DNA of 55,462 nucleotides, taken from NCBI GenBank assembly GCA_030653975.1, contig JAURYH010000059.1, positions 1-55,462 on the forward strand, given 5' to 3'. Source of the DNA: Hydrogenophaga sp. (GTDB lineage Bacteria; Pseudomonadota; Gammaproteobacteria; Burkholderiales; Burkholderiaceae_C). Below, piece by piece: positions 17,483 to 26,710 of the stretch (its first letter is position 1; each line of letters opens with the position of its first letter). Position numbers and translations under genes: made by a program. Under the pieces are notes generated by a model. The model did not search any database. It was not told the DNA's origin and worked only from the letters and a program-made list of their open reading frames with translations.

Positions 17483-18581
17483 CTTGCTGCACCTTCGCTT
17501 CACCGGCTTGCGCGCACCCGCACTGGCGCTGGCGCGCTGGACCGCGCTGCTCATCGGTTGGGTCTGGCTGGGCGCGGAAGGGCAACGCCTGGGCTGGTCG
17601 CTGGCCAGCGGCGTGCTGGCCGTGGCGCTGTGGTGGGGCTTGCGTCTGGTTCTTGCTCAGCGGATGCGACATGAAGCGCCAGCGCGAGGCACGTTGCTGA
17701 CATTGGGCGGATTCACTGCTGCCGGTGCTGGCTTCGTCGCCCAGGCCGATGGGGGTCCGGCCTCCTTCTGGATGCTCATGGCTCTTGCCGTGCTGTGGGC
17801 CGCGTGGTCGGTCGCGCTAGATGCGTCTGCCATCACCAGCAAACGTTGCCAGTGCCCTTGGGTGGGCTGGCCGCCGGTGCTCGCCGCGCTCATCACCTGG
17901 ACGGTGCTGAGCGTCCCCGTTGATCAAGCGTTGACTGGCTTACCCATTGGGTTGGTGCTGCTCGCGGCGTCCCTGCTCGCCAGCGCCACTGTCACCGCTG
18001 GTCCTACCGGGTCGCGCCATCTGCCCCCATCCCGGTTGGCCTCGGGCACCCTCCCTCAGACCTCCATGGGCCTGATGATGGGATCGCTCTGGCTCGGTAG
18101 CGCCTGGTGTGCCAGCGCCGGCTGGTCTGCGCAGACTGTGGTCGGCCTGCATCTGCTGCTCATGGCCGCGTTGCCGGGCCTGGTGCGCCTCGATGCCATT
18201 CCACGCCAGTTGCCGCCGCTGGTGAGCCGCGCACTGCCGCTCACATTGGTCCTGATGGGCGCACTGCTTCTGTATGCCGGCCAACAACCGGCCCATGGAC
18301 TGGTGGGCATGTTGCTGCTCGCCCTGGCCTGGGCACTGCCCGTGCCATCCAACCCGATCGCCACACCGATGCTGCGCTGGGCGCCTTTGGGCGGCCCGCT
18401 GCTGCTGTTAGCCGTCGGCGTGTGGAGCCCATCGCTCGGCCCACAAGCCCTGGCTCTGGCCTATGGAGGTCTGTCCGCGCTGGCCGGGCTCACCCTGATG
18501 ACCGTGCTGGTTCGGCACTTCGCTCACCAAGTCCGACCGGAACAAGCCGGGACACCCCGAAAGGGAGACGCATCCTCATGA
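17475..18581 (+). CDS. Polytopic membrane protein of the cox operon, function unknown
   Basis: About 368 residues with roughly ten strongly hydrophobic segments and few charged residues between them, ending in a short basic cytoplasmic tail (RHFAHQVRPEQAGTPRKGDASS). No transport motif or cofactor ligand pattern is evident, and I do not recognise the family. Possible starts are ATG 17463, 17469 and 17475; all overlap the oxygenase gene. Its stop overlaps the coxI ATG (ATGA). Coupling on both sides argues for a role in CO dehydrogenase function or maturation. CoxB, C, H and K of other cox clusters are also membrane proteins, but I cannot equate it with any of them. Confidence 0.75.
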   Translation: MSDLLHLRFTGLRAPALALARWTALLIGWVWLGAEGQRLGWSLASGVLAVALWWGLRLVLAQRMRHEAPARGTLLTLGGFTAAGAGFVAQADGGPASFWMLMALAVLWAAWSVALDASAITSKRCQCPWVGWPPVLAALITWTVLSVPVDQALTGLPIGLVLLAASLLASATVTAGPTGSRHLPPSRLASGTLPQTSMGLMMGSLWLGSAWCASAGWSAQTVVGLHLLLMAALPGLVRLDAIPRQLPPLVSRALPLTLVLMGALLLYAGQQPAHGLVGMLLLALAWALPVPSNPIATPMLRWAPLGGPLLLLAVGVWSPSLGPQALALAYGGLSALAGLTLMTVLVRHFAHQVRPEQAGTPRKGDASS

Positions 18582-19579
18582 ACAGCATCGACATCGACGT
18601 CATCCGCACCGCCCTCGACTGGCTCGGCCGTGGCCACCGCGTGGTGCTTGGTACCGTGGTGCGCACCTGGGGTTCGGCGCCGCGCCCTCCCGGCTCGCTC
18701 ATGATCATCCGCGACGACGGCCAAGTGGCGGGCTCCGTCTCGGGTGGCTGTATCGAAGACGACCTGATTGGTCGCGTCGCCCGCGGCGAGCTGGCGCTTC
18801 GCCTGCCCGAAGCCACCACCTACGGCCAGACCGCCGAAGAGGTGCGCCGCTTTGGCCTGCCCTGCGGTGGCACGGTGCAGATCGTGCTGGAGCCGCTCTC
18901 GCCGCAATCGCAATTGCGCGAACTGCTGAGCAGCATCCAGAACCACAAGCGTGTGCAGCGCAGGCTCGACATGGCCACCGGCCTGGTGCGCCACGAGCCC
19001 GCCCTAGAGGGTGACCGCGTCGGCTTCGACGGCGCCACGCTCACCACCGTGCACGGTCCGCGCCTACGCCTGCTCATCATCGGCGGCGGCCAGCTGTCGC
19101 GTTACCTGGCAACCATGGCCGTCATGCTCGACTACCAGGTCACCGTCTGCGAGCCGCGCACGGAATACCACGAAGGCTGGGAGTCCGTGGTGGGCGTGAC
19201 GCTGTCCACCACGATGCCCGACGACCTGGTGCTGGCCATGCACCTGGACCACAACAGCGCCGTGGTCGCAGTCACCCACGACCCCAAGCTCGATGACCTT
19301 GCGCTCATGGAGGCGCTGCGCACCCCCGCGTTTTACGTGGGCGCACTTGGCTCGCTGCAAAACAACGCCAAGCGCCGCGAACGCCTGCTGGAGTTCGACG
19401 TTAGCCCAGAAGAAGCCGATCGCCTGCACGGTCCTGTGGGGCTGAACCTCGGGGCCCTCACGCCTCCCGAAATCGCCATGAGCATCGTGGCCGAGATGAC
19501 TGCATTGCGTCGTGGCATGGACTTGAGCGGCCCGCTGAGCAACTGGGTGGGGTCCCAGACGATTTGCAAATCCTGTTAG
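18578..19579 (+). CDS. coxI: CoxI, XdhC-family maturation protein
   Basis: The second XdhC-family member of the cluster, with 333 residues. It has the N-terminal XdhC domain (GTVVRTWGSAPRPPGSLMII, SVSGGCIEDDL, FGLPCGGTVQI) and the C-terminal Rossmann domain (LLIIGGGQLSRYLATMA, FYVGALGSLQNNAKRRERL). The LGALTPPEIAMSIVAEMTALRRG end is family-typical. Unlike CoxF it lacks the Cys-rich tail. XdhC proteins protect and deliver sulfurated molybdenum cofactor. The start is fixed by the ATGA overlap with the upstream membrane gene. It is the last gene of the cox operon. Confidence 0.92.
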   Translation: MNSIDIDVIRTALDWLGRGHRVVLGTVVRTWGSAPRPPGSLMIIRDDGQVAGSVSGGCIEDDLIGRVARGELALRLPEATTYGQTAEEVRRFGLPCGGTVQIVLEPLSPQSQLRELLSSIQNHKRVQRRLDMATGLVRHEPALEGDRVGFDGATLTTVHGPRLRLLIIGGGQLSRYLATMAVMLDYQVTVCEPRTEYHEGWESVVGVTLSTTMPDDLVLAMHLDHNSAVVAVTHDPKLDDLALMEALRTPAFYVGALGSLQNNAKRRERLLEFDVSPEEADRLHGPVGLNLGALTPPEIAMSIVAEMTALRRGMDLSGPLSNWVGSQTICKSC

Positions 19580-20391
19580 GTGGAGCTGGCATATGGTGGC
19601 CCCTGTTGTTTGAACAGCAATCCCCGTTCTTTGGACTTCCCTGGTCAGATAGACAACCTGTCCCTATCCTTTGAGCGTAGGAAGCAGAGATCACGCTCTA
19701 CGGATTGGTAGCCTGCCCGAAAGAGTACCTGGAGCGCAGACAGTGAGGCGGCGCCGACCGGGTCGCGCAAACCTATGGCCGCAGTCCCTCCTATAGAAGC
19801 CGTTCGAGCCAGTGTACGTCGCCACACCGAAAAGCCGCTGCGAGGCAGAAGGCGTGAACTCACCTAGGCGCACCCACCAGCAGCACTCGCTGCAATGACG
19901 CAAGTGGAAAATCGAAGGTCGCTTCAAGGCCGGTTGCTGCCGGTGACTTTGCACTCGTGAATGTCGGCCGCCGCGGTCACCTGTCTTTCGAGGATGGAAG
20001 GGTCGAACGACCGCTGCGCCTCGGTCACAGGTCTCTCAACACATGCCAGACTGGTCGCGCTTCGAGAACGTATCCTCGCGCCCGGGGTGAGCGGCTGTGC
20101 CCGACCCATTTCAGTCACAAAGTGCTGAACACCTGACTGCCAGTCGCACCGCTCAGTCACCAACGGCAATGGCGACGGCGTTTAGACTGCCGCCAGGCGC
20201 GATCGACCTGCAGCCGAGCCCTCTCCGTCGCTTCGCTGGTCCTTCGGCCTTCAGGGCGTACGGTCCAATCATTGCTATGTCCAGACATCAGCAAAGCGTG
20301 ATGCAGCTCGTGCTCAACGGCCAGGCGGGGCCATAAGCGCCTGCGCGACACTCCATCCAACCTCAACATCAACTGTCACTCAGGGACCACG
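19580..20391. other. Gene-free stretch with inverted repeat B copy
   Basis: No supported gene. It contains repeat B copy 2 and ends at the antiporter start. Short frames match nothing I recognise. No convincing terminator follows coxI. Confidence 0.6.
19926..20107 (-). repeat. Dispersed repeat B, copy 2 (inverted)
   Basis: The reverse complement aligns with 5791-5970 over its whole length. The longest shared runs are CGACCCTTCCATCCTCGAA and GTCACCGGCAGCAACC. With copy 1 it brackets the 14-kb segment holding the IS, rcoM and all cox genes. Confidence 0.8.
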
Positions 20392-21612
20392 ATGCAGATA
20401 CTGACGAGCTTGCTGACTTTGATCGTACTGGCGCGGGTGCTCGGGCATCTGTTCACTCGGTGGGGCCAGCCGGCCATCGTTGGCGAAATGATGGCCGGCA
20501 TACTGCTCGGGCCGGCGATTCTGGGGCTGGTCGAACCTAATCCCGCATTGTCAGGCATTGCATCCCTGGCGATCTTCCTGGTCGTCCTTGATGCTGGCCT
20601 GGAGATGAGCTTCCTAGATGTGCAGGCCGCCATGCGCGGCCGCGGCTTCATCATCGCCATGATCGCGTTCTTCCTGCCCTTCGGCGCGGGGGCCGCCGTG
20701 GCCTGGGCCTTTGACCTGGACCTCATGCGGACCATCTTTCTGGGACTGTGCATTTCCATCACGGCGATGCCCGTGGCGGTGAAGATGCTCGACGAAATGG
20801 GCTTGCTGCAAACCGCCATCGGACGCTATTCGGTGTCCACGGCGGTCATCAACGACATCCTGGCGCTGTTCATCCTGGGCGTGCTGCTGGCTCTGCCGGC
20901 ACAGACAAGCTGGGCCGCGATCCTGTCCACCGGCGGTGTGGTGACGCTCAAGCTGGTGGTGCTTGCGCTGGCCGTGCTGGGTATCAACGCGCTGCTCGAC
21001 CTGCTGCATAGGCGCGGTGTCGATGTCTCGGCGGGGCCGGAGAAGCTGGCCGCGCTGTTCGGCACTGAGGCCGTTTTCGGCATCGTCATCGTCTTCGTGC
21101 TGGCCTTCGGTTCGCTCAGCGAGAGCCTGGGCTTCCACTTTGTCATCGGGGCATTCTTCGGGGCCTTGCTGCTTGACAAGCGCCAATTCGTGCCAGAGCG
21201 CTATGCCGACCTGCGCCGCACGCTCAGCTCGATCACAGGTGGTTTCCTCGCGCCGGTGTTCTTTGCCTACTTGGGGTTGGAGTTCCAGATCTCGGCGTTG
21301 GCCGAGGTCGGCTTCGTTGCCGCGGTGCTGATTGCAGCGATCGCGTCGAAGGTGCTGGCAGGTTGGCTTGGCGGACGAGCCATCGGCATGTCCAACCGGG
21401 AGGCACTGGGGCTGGGCTTCATCCTCAATGGCCGAGGCGCGATGGAATTGGTGGTGGCCAGCATCGCGCTGGAACGCGGCTTCATCAATCAGGGTCTGTT
21501 CTCGGTGCTGGTGCTGATGGGTGTGGTGACCACATTGCTAGCGCCCATCTCGTTCAACGCTGCTGTCGACCGGAAGATGCGAGAACGGTATCGTGAGACG
21601 GGCCAGCTGTGA
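20392..21612 (+). CDS. CPA2-family cation:proton antiporter (KefB/Na+-H+ exchanger domain)
   Basis: A 406-residue polytopic protein with the Na_H_Exchanger fold. Landmarks are GEMMAGILLGPAILGL in an early helix, FLVVLDAGLEMSF, the CISITAMPVAVKML helix, STAVINDILALFILG with the conserved Asp expected in the ion site, and LGFILNGRGAMELVVA. There is no RCK/TrkA-N domain, so it is the short form seen in Na+/H+ or K+/H+ antiporters. It would exchange monovalent cations for protons in the inner membrane. It stands alone between repeat-rich stretches. No strong ribosome-binding site is seen before the ATG. Confidence 0.88.
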   Translation: MQILTSLLTLIVLARVLGHLFTRWGQPAIVGEMMAGILLGPAILGLVEPNPALSGIASLAIFLVVLDAGLEMSFLDVQAAMRGRGFIIAMIAFFLPFGAGAAVAWAFDLDLMRTIFLGLCISITAMPVAVKMLDEMGLLQTAIGRYSVSTAVINDILALFILGVLLALPAQTSWAAILSTGGVVTLKLVVLALAVLGINALLDLLHRRGVDVSAGPEKLAALFGTEAVFGIVIVFVLAFGSLSESLGFHFVIGAFFGALLLDKRQFVPERYADLRRTLSSITGGFLAPVFFAYLGLEFQISALAEVGFVAAVLIAAIASKVLAGWLGGRAIGMSNREALGLGFILNGRGAMELVVASIALERGFINQGLFSVLVLMGVVTTLLAPISFNAAVDRKMRERYRETGQL

Positions 21613-22171
21613 ACGCGTCCCCGGGCACTTCGTCTCCAAACTTTTGGTACGGGTTCGTCGTGTGATTGCATCGCAGTGGGTTGCCCGGAATGCCAAGGTC
21701 ACTACATTGCCTGCAGCGATAACAGATGCGATCACCCGGCGGAACGGAAATTCACGGGCTTCCCGGATGAGGTTTCCATGACCGTTTGTGTGCGAGAGAA
21801 CCAGGTGGTGATGACGTGCAACGATCCAAACTGGAAGTCGACGCTGCACATGTGAATCCCCGTAGAGCGGACGGTCAACGTCCGCTCGATGGGTTAGCGA
21901 AGTAATCGGCCCGCCCGCGCCGAAAATCGTTCCGAAGAAACACGTGGCGTTGGCCTGCTGAATATGGCAAGGTGGAACGCAGCACCGGCGAAGACCGATG
22001 TAGCAATGGTGCACATTGCCCGCGGGTTAGCGTGGTCATGGGCTGCGTCATCGACATTGGTGAGCCTGTTTCGGGCCGCTTTGGCCTGGTGCAGGCATCC
22101 CGTTTGAGAGAGTGATCAAGACGACGTACCCGAGCCGGTGCCACGTTCTACTTCTCATGATGGAGGATGCC
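21613..22171. other. Noncoding 5' flank of the IS110-family gene
   Basis: No gene. A strong hairpin, AGCGGACG-gtcaa-CGTCCGCT, lies at 21866-21886. The roughly 290 bases between it and the transposase ATG are noncoding. IS110-group elements encode their bridge RNA in the noncoding left end upstream of the recombinase, so this interval is the natural place for one. The element's ends were not resolved because IS110 members lack clear terminal inverted repeats. Confidence 0.4.
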
Positions 22172-23515
22172 ATGGCACAACGCAAGCGGCCCACCACACA
22201 GGCGGCCATCACCCTGACCCACCCCAACGCCGCCGGTATCGACATCGGCAGCGCCGCGCACTTCGTAGCCGTGCCGCCGGACCGCGACGATGAGCCCGTG
22301 CGCGAGTTCGCCAGCTTCACTGCCGACCTGCACCGCCTGGCCGACTGGCTCGACGCCTGCTGTGTGGACACCGTGGCCATGGAGTCCACCGGGGTCTACT
22401 GGATTCCCCTGTAGGAACTGCTCGAATCGCGCGGCTTCACTGTGCTGCTGGTCAACGCCCGCCATGTCAAGAACGTCTCGGGCCGTAAGAGCGATGTGCT
22501 GGACTGCCAGTGGCTGCAGCAGCTCATGAGCTTTGGCCTGCTGCACGGCGCCTTCCGACCGGCCGATCAGGTCTGCGTGTTGCGCTCGCTCACGCGTCAG
22601 CGCACCATGCTGCTGCGCAGTCAGGGGCGCTTCGTGCAGCACATGCAAAAGGCCCTGACCCAGATGAACCTCCAACTTGCCAACGTCATCTCCGACGTGG
22701 CTGGCGAGACGGGCCAGAAGATCCTTCGCGCCATCGTCGCCGGCGAGCGTGACGGGCAGGCCCTGGCCCAACTTAGGAACGCGCGCATCCGCGCCAGCGA
22801 GGACGAGATCGCCAAGAGCCTGCAAGGCACCTGGCGCGTTGAGCACCTCTTTGCCTTGAAGCAGGCCCTGGACGCGTTTGACTTCTGTGGCGCCCAACTG
22901 GCCGAGTGCGATGCGCAGGTTCAGGCGCAATTGCAATCCCTGCATGTGCGTGAGGATGAGCCGACCAAAGGCAAGAAGCGCGGGCGCGCGCGCAATGCCC
23001 CAAAGTTCGATCTGCGCACGCAACTCTTCCAGATGTGCGGCGTGGACCTCACGCGTATCAACGGCATTGATGTGACCACTGCACTGGTGGTGGTCTCCGA
23101 GGTGGGTGCGGACATGGGCAAGTTCCCCAGCGACAAGCACTTCGCCTCCTGGCTGGGTTTGTGTCCGGGCACCAAGATCACCGGCGGCAAGGTCATGAGC
23201 AGCAAGACCAAACGCTGCGCCAACCGCGCGGCCCAGGCGCTGCGACTGGCGGCAGCGGCCTTGCGTTCGAGCCAGTCGGCGCTGGGCGCGTACTACCGGC
23301 GAATGTGCGCGCGCATGGACAAGCCTAAGGCCGTCACCGCCGCTGCCCACAAGCTGGCCCGACTCATCTACGCCATGCTCACCCACGGGCAGGAATACAC
23401 CGATCAGGGGCAGGACTACTTCGAGGAGCGTTACCGCCAGCGCGTCTTGCACAACCTCGCCAAGAAGGCCAAGGCCATGGGCATGCAGCTCGTCTCCGCC
23501 GACAACCCCGCTTGA
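22172..23515 (+). pseudogene. IS110-family transposase with an in-frame TAG
   Basis: The frame reads 447 codons with a single amber stop at codon 81 (22412-22414), in ESTGVYWIPL-stop-ELLESRGF. Family members have an aromatic residue here, so TAC or TTC to TAG is the likely change. The RuvC-like DEDD domain is otherwise intact (GIDIGSAAH, METSTG-like ESTGVYW, KSDVLDCQWLQQL). So is the C-terminal Tnp_20 domain with its catalytic Ser region (GIDVTTALVVVSEVG, FASWLGLCPGTKITGGK). GGAGG precedes ATG 22172. An internal start at 22442 could make only a fragment lacking the first catalytic residues. Confidence 0.88.
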
Positions 23516-23550
23516 AAACACCTTGGAAATCAATCAGCTGTCTGGTGTTT
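23516..23550 (+). terminator. Possible hairpin terminator after the IS110 transposase gene
   Basis: AAACACC and GGTGTTT form a 7-bp inverted repeat beginning two bases after the transposase stop, with a 21-base loop that could itself fold. The 3' arm ends in TTT followed by C. It is weak as an intrinsic terminator and may instead belong to the element's right end. Confidence 0.35.
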
Positions 23551-23619
23551 CTTGAGAGCCGCATTGACCATGACCCAGCCACCGCCGCAAGGACGGGTCG
23601 CCGGGTCGGCAGCGCTCGT

Positions 23620-23883
23620 CTAGGCTTCGATGCACACCACCACGGTCTCGGGCAGCACGCCGTCATCGGACATCGCATCGGCCGCGTCCTTGGACTGCAT
23701 CGCGGCGCCAAACTTCTCCATGTCCGGAACGTCCATCATCAACGCCACGGAGGTCGGATCCGTCGGGTTGATGAAGGTGCGGATGTTCGTTACGCCGATC
23801 AGTCCGAAGAACTCCTTGCGCTTGGGCGAGGCCAGCCAGTGCTTCTGATCCTTGACCTTGTGGTGGGCGACGATGGTGGGCAT
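23620..23883 (-). CDS. Small conserved hypothetical protein, alpha/beta-barrel-like
   Basis: 87 residues with no signal peptide or membrane segment. The pattern MPTIVAHHKVKD...ALMMDVPDMEKFGAAMQS...AMSDDGVLPETVVVCIEA suggests the ferredoxin-like dimeric alpha/beta-barrel fold found in YciI, ABM and similar small proteins. This is a fold guess from the strand-helix rhythm, not a family match. AAAGGAG lies before the ATG, which supports translation. It stands alone between the IS110 gene and a repeat region. Confidence 0.65.
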   Translation of the reverse strand: MPTIVAHHKVKDQKHWLASPKRKEFFGLIGVTNIRTFINPTDPTSVALMMDVPDMEKFGAAMQSKDAADAMSDDGVLPETVVVCIEA

Positions 23884-24825
23884 CGAAGTCTCCTTTAGCG
23901 TTTCGGAAAACAAACACTGTTTCACCGATAGCGCCGCGGCCAAGCTAGCGCCTCTTTGAGGTATACGCTCATCGTTCGCTCATGTCCAGCGCGCTGCGTT
24001 CAGATTCGCGCCCGTATCGGCCGATGACCAAGCAATAAGCCCGCAACCACGAGCGATGCCGTAGTCGCCCGTGATGGGGCCAATTGCAGGTGCGAAATAC
24101 AGACGGGGTGTCAGCCTGTGATTCGAGTCATCGGCCTTCCCTTAAGCTGACTTTAGCGAGCGGCACGTGGTGGCCGACAACGCAAGTAGGCCGAGGCGCT
24201 CAAAACCAGCCCTACGGGCCAGTGACTGCTTGGAAATGCAGTGCCCGAATTCCGCTTCGGGTTGGTGCCGCCAGTCCAAGTAATGGTGAAGCGGTCGGTG
24301 GCGCGGCGGCAGCCTAGTCGCTGAAGCCCTACGACCGTAGCACCTCGTACAGCCGCCACTCGGACCAGGGCAAGTCGAAGCGCCCAACAGCCGCTTTGTT
24401 GCAGTCAGCGGGAGCACGCCTTGCCGCGCCCATTGACGGCTCTCGCTGGCGAAGTTGTACTCCAAATCGCGAATGACGCTCCAGGCGGGGTACGGACATT
24501 CGAAACTGGCGCCTGAACGTTCGCAGGTGTCCCAAGCAATCATTCGCCGAGCAAGAACGCAAGCGACCGCCATGCCACCCAGACCGGTAGCTGACCGGGG
24601 TCGGCCAGACAAGGTCCCTGGAGCGACTGCTCGCGCCAGGGAAGCACTGGTGCTCGGCTCTCCTCCTTCATTCGTGTTGTCCATTTGAACGACCGGTTTG
24701 AGCAAGTAGGTGAAATGACTTCCTTTGCTTCATGCAGGTGTCAACCCCTGAAACTGGCAGGCGTACGCCTTGTATCGAAGACAGTCCGCTGCATGTGGAA
24801 TGACTTGCGACAGCCTCGAATGGCT
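23884..24825. other. Gene-free stretch with repeat A
   Basis: No supported gene in over 900 bases. The long minus-strand frames cross repeat A and resemble the same repeat elsewhere, not a protein family. The first 240 bases hold no feature I can name. Confidence 0.6.
24262..24505 (+). repeat. Dispersed repeat A, copy 1
   Basis: About 245 bp that recur in the same orientation at 48831-49073. Shared blocks include AAGCGGTCGGTGGCGCGGCG, ACCTCGTACAGCCGCCA, CCCAACAGCCGCTT and GACATTCGAAA at the 3' end. The middle is more diverged. It has no coding continuity between copies. Confidence 0.75.
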
Positions 24826-25830
24826 TCAGCCCAGCCAGGCCTTCACACGGTCCGACAGCGCTTCGGTGCTGATGCCGTAGCGGTCGTGCAGCGTGGGCAA
24901 GGCGCCGGCGTCCAGGTAGGCATCGGGTAGGCCCGCTAAGCGGAAGCGAGCCGGCTGAACGCCGTTCTGCAGCAAGCTGCTGGCCACGGCTTCGCCCAGA
25001 CCGCCCACGACCGAGTGGTTCTCGGCCACCACCACCAGGCGCGGCTTGCGCAGCACCTCGGCGAGGATGGTCACTTCGTCCAGCGGCTTGATGGTCGGGC
25101 AGTGCAGCACCGCCACACCGATGTTGTCGGCTTTGAGTGCCTGCGCCACTTCCAGCGCGCGCATGGTCATGAAACCGCTGGAGATGATGAGCACCTCGTC
25201 ACCGTCCACCAGGCGCTTGGCCTTGCCCAGCTCGAAGCTGTAGTCGTATTCGTCCAGCACCAGGGGAACGTTACCGCGCAGCAGGCGCATGTAAACCGGG
25301 CCGTTGTGCGCGGCCATCTGCGGCACGGCCTGCTCGATGTCCAGTGCATCGCAGGGGTCGATGATGGTCAGGCCGGGGATACCGCGCATCATGGCGATGT
25401 CTTCGGTGGCTTGGTGGCTGGGGCCGTAGCCGGTGGTCAGGCCAGGCAGGGCCAGACACATCTTCACGTTGAGGTTTTCTTCAGCGATCACCTGGTGGAT
25501 GAAGTCGTAGGCGCGGCGGGTGCCGAACACGGCGTAGGTAGTGGCGAACGGAATCAGTCCCTCTTTGGCCATGCCGCCGGCAGCGCCCATGAGCAGTTGC
25601 TCGGCCATGCCCATCTGGTAGAAGCGCTCGGGGTAGGCCTGCGCAAACAGGTGCAGGTCGGTGTACTTGGCCAGGTCAGCGGTCATGCCCACGATCTCGG
25701 GGCGGCTGGCAGCCAGCTCAACCAGGGCCTTGCCAAACGGCGCGGCCTTCACGCGCTGCCCTTCGCCTGCGATGGAGGCGATCATGGCGGAGGTGGTCAG
25801 GCGCGGTTTTTTCTCGGCAACGGTGTTCAT
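24826..25830 (-). CDS. Transketolase, C-terminal subunit (split enzyme)
   Basis: Split transketolases place the pyrimidine-binding and C-terminal domains on a second polypeptide. The 334-residue product begins in the PYR domain (GKALVELAASRPEIVGMTADL) and has the catalytic Glu in YQMGMAEQLLMGAAGGMA. It ends with the transketolase C domain (VVVAENHSVVGGLGEAVAS). The ATG overlaps the stop of the N-terminal subunit (ATGA), so the two should be made in equal amount. Together they would move a two-carbon ketol unit with thiamine diphosphate. The partner TRAP and dehydrogenase genes imply a catabolic sugar or polyol substrate, not the pentose phosphate pathway. Confidence 0.9.
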   Translation of the reverse strand: MNTVAEKKPRLTTSAMIASIAGEGQRVKAAPFGKALVELAASRPEIVGMTADLAKYTDLHLFAQAYPERFYQMGMAEQLLMGAAGGMAKEGLIPFATTYAVFGTRRAYDFIHQVIAEENLNVKMCLALPGLTTGYGPSHQATEDIAMMRGIPGLTIIDPCDALDIEQAVPQMAAHNGPVYMRLLRGNVPLVLDEYDYSFELGKAKRLVDGDEVLIISSGFMTMRALEVAQALKADNIGVAVLHCPTIKPLDEVTILAEVLRKPRLVVVAENHSVVGGLGEAVASSLLQNGVQPARFRLAGLPDAYLDAGALPTLHDRYGISTEALSDRVKAWLG

Positions 25831-26681
25831 GCGGCTGCTCCTTCGGGGGCGTTCTGGTCGAGGATGGCGAGGGCCTGCTGCCACTCGGGCGGATCGACGC
25901 GGATGAAGTGGTTCTTGTCGCGCGTTTCCAGGAAGGGCACGCCCTTGCCCATCAGCGTGTTGAACAGGATCACGCGCGGCTTGGCTTCCTTGAGGTTGCG
26001 CGCGGTGTCAAAGGCGGCGTGCACCGCGGCCAGGTCGTTGCCGTCGATGCGCTGCACATGCCAGCCAAAGGCCAGCCACTTGTCGGCCAGCGGCTCGAAG
26101 CCCAACACCTTGCTGGATGGGCCGTCGGCCTGCTGGTTGTTGATGTCCACCAGACAGATCAGGTTGTCCAGCTGGTGGTGCGCGGCCGACATGGCGGCTT
26201 CCCAGGTGGAACCCTCGTCGAGTTCGCCGTCGCTCATGGAGTTGTAGACGAAGGCCGGGTTCTGCTTCTGCTTCAGACCCAGCGCCATACCCACGCCGAT
26301 CACCAGGCCCTGGCCCAGCGAGCCGCCCGACATCTCCATGCCCGGCGTGTAGGTGGCCATGCCCGACATGGGCAGGCGGCTGTCGTCGCTGCCGTAGGTT
26401 TCGAGTTCCTCTTCCGGGATGATCTTCGCCTCGATCAGCGCGGCGTAGTGGGCGATGGCGTAGTGGCCGTGCGAGAGCAGGAAGCGGTCACGGCCTTCCC
26501 ACTCGGGGTCCTCGGGTTTGAAGTTGAGCGCGTGGCCGTAGGCAGCGGCGAGCACGTCGGCCCAGCCCAGGGCCTGGCCAATGTAGCCCTGGCCCTGGAC
26601 TTCGCCCATGCGCAGGGCGTAGCGGCGGATGCGGTGGGCGCACTGCGCGAGCGCAGGCAGTTTGTCAGCGGATGACGTCAT
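25827..26681 (-). CDS. Transketolase, N-terminal subunit (split enzyme)
   Basis: The thiamine-diphosphate/Mg-binding half, 284 residues. Visible are HGHYAIAHYAAL, GSLGQGLVIGVGMALG and the TPP motif SDGELDEGSTWEAAM followed by INNQQADG. The motif opens with Ser in place of the usual first Gly. ATG 26681 is the only start giving the family's N-terminus. It lies 29 bp after the TRAP permease gene. Similar pairs serve apiose, sulfoquinovose and related sugar catabolism in other bacteria; no kinase or isomerase is present here to narrow the choice. Confidence 0.9.
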   Translation of the reverse strand: MTSSADKLPALAQCAHRIRRYALRMGEVQGQGYIGQALGWADVLAAAYGHALNFKPEDPEWEGRDRFLLSHGHYAIAHYAALIEAKIIPEEELETYGSDDSRLPMSGMATYTPGMEMSGGSLGQGLVIGVGMALGLKQKQNPAFVYNSMSDGELDEGSTWEAAMSAAHHQLDNLICLVDINNQQADGPSSKVLGFEPLADKWLAFGWHVQRIDGNDLAAVHAAFDTARNLKEAKPRVILFNTLMGKGVPFLETRDKNHFIRVDPPEWQQALAILDQNAPEGAAA

Positions 26682-26710
26682 GGAAATGCTCCTGAAAGGG
26701 AAAGGGGTGC

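Noticed and set aside
24142..24705. 187-residue minus-strand frame
   Set aside because: It covers repeat A and matches the translated repeat at 48.8-49.0 kb only in the repeated block. No family or ribosome-binding site is present.
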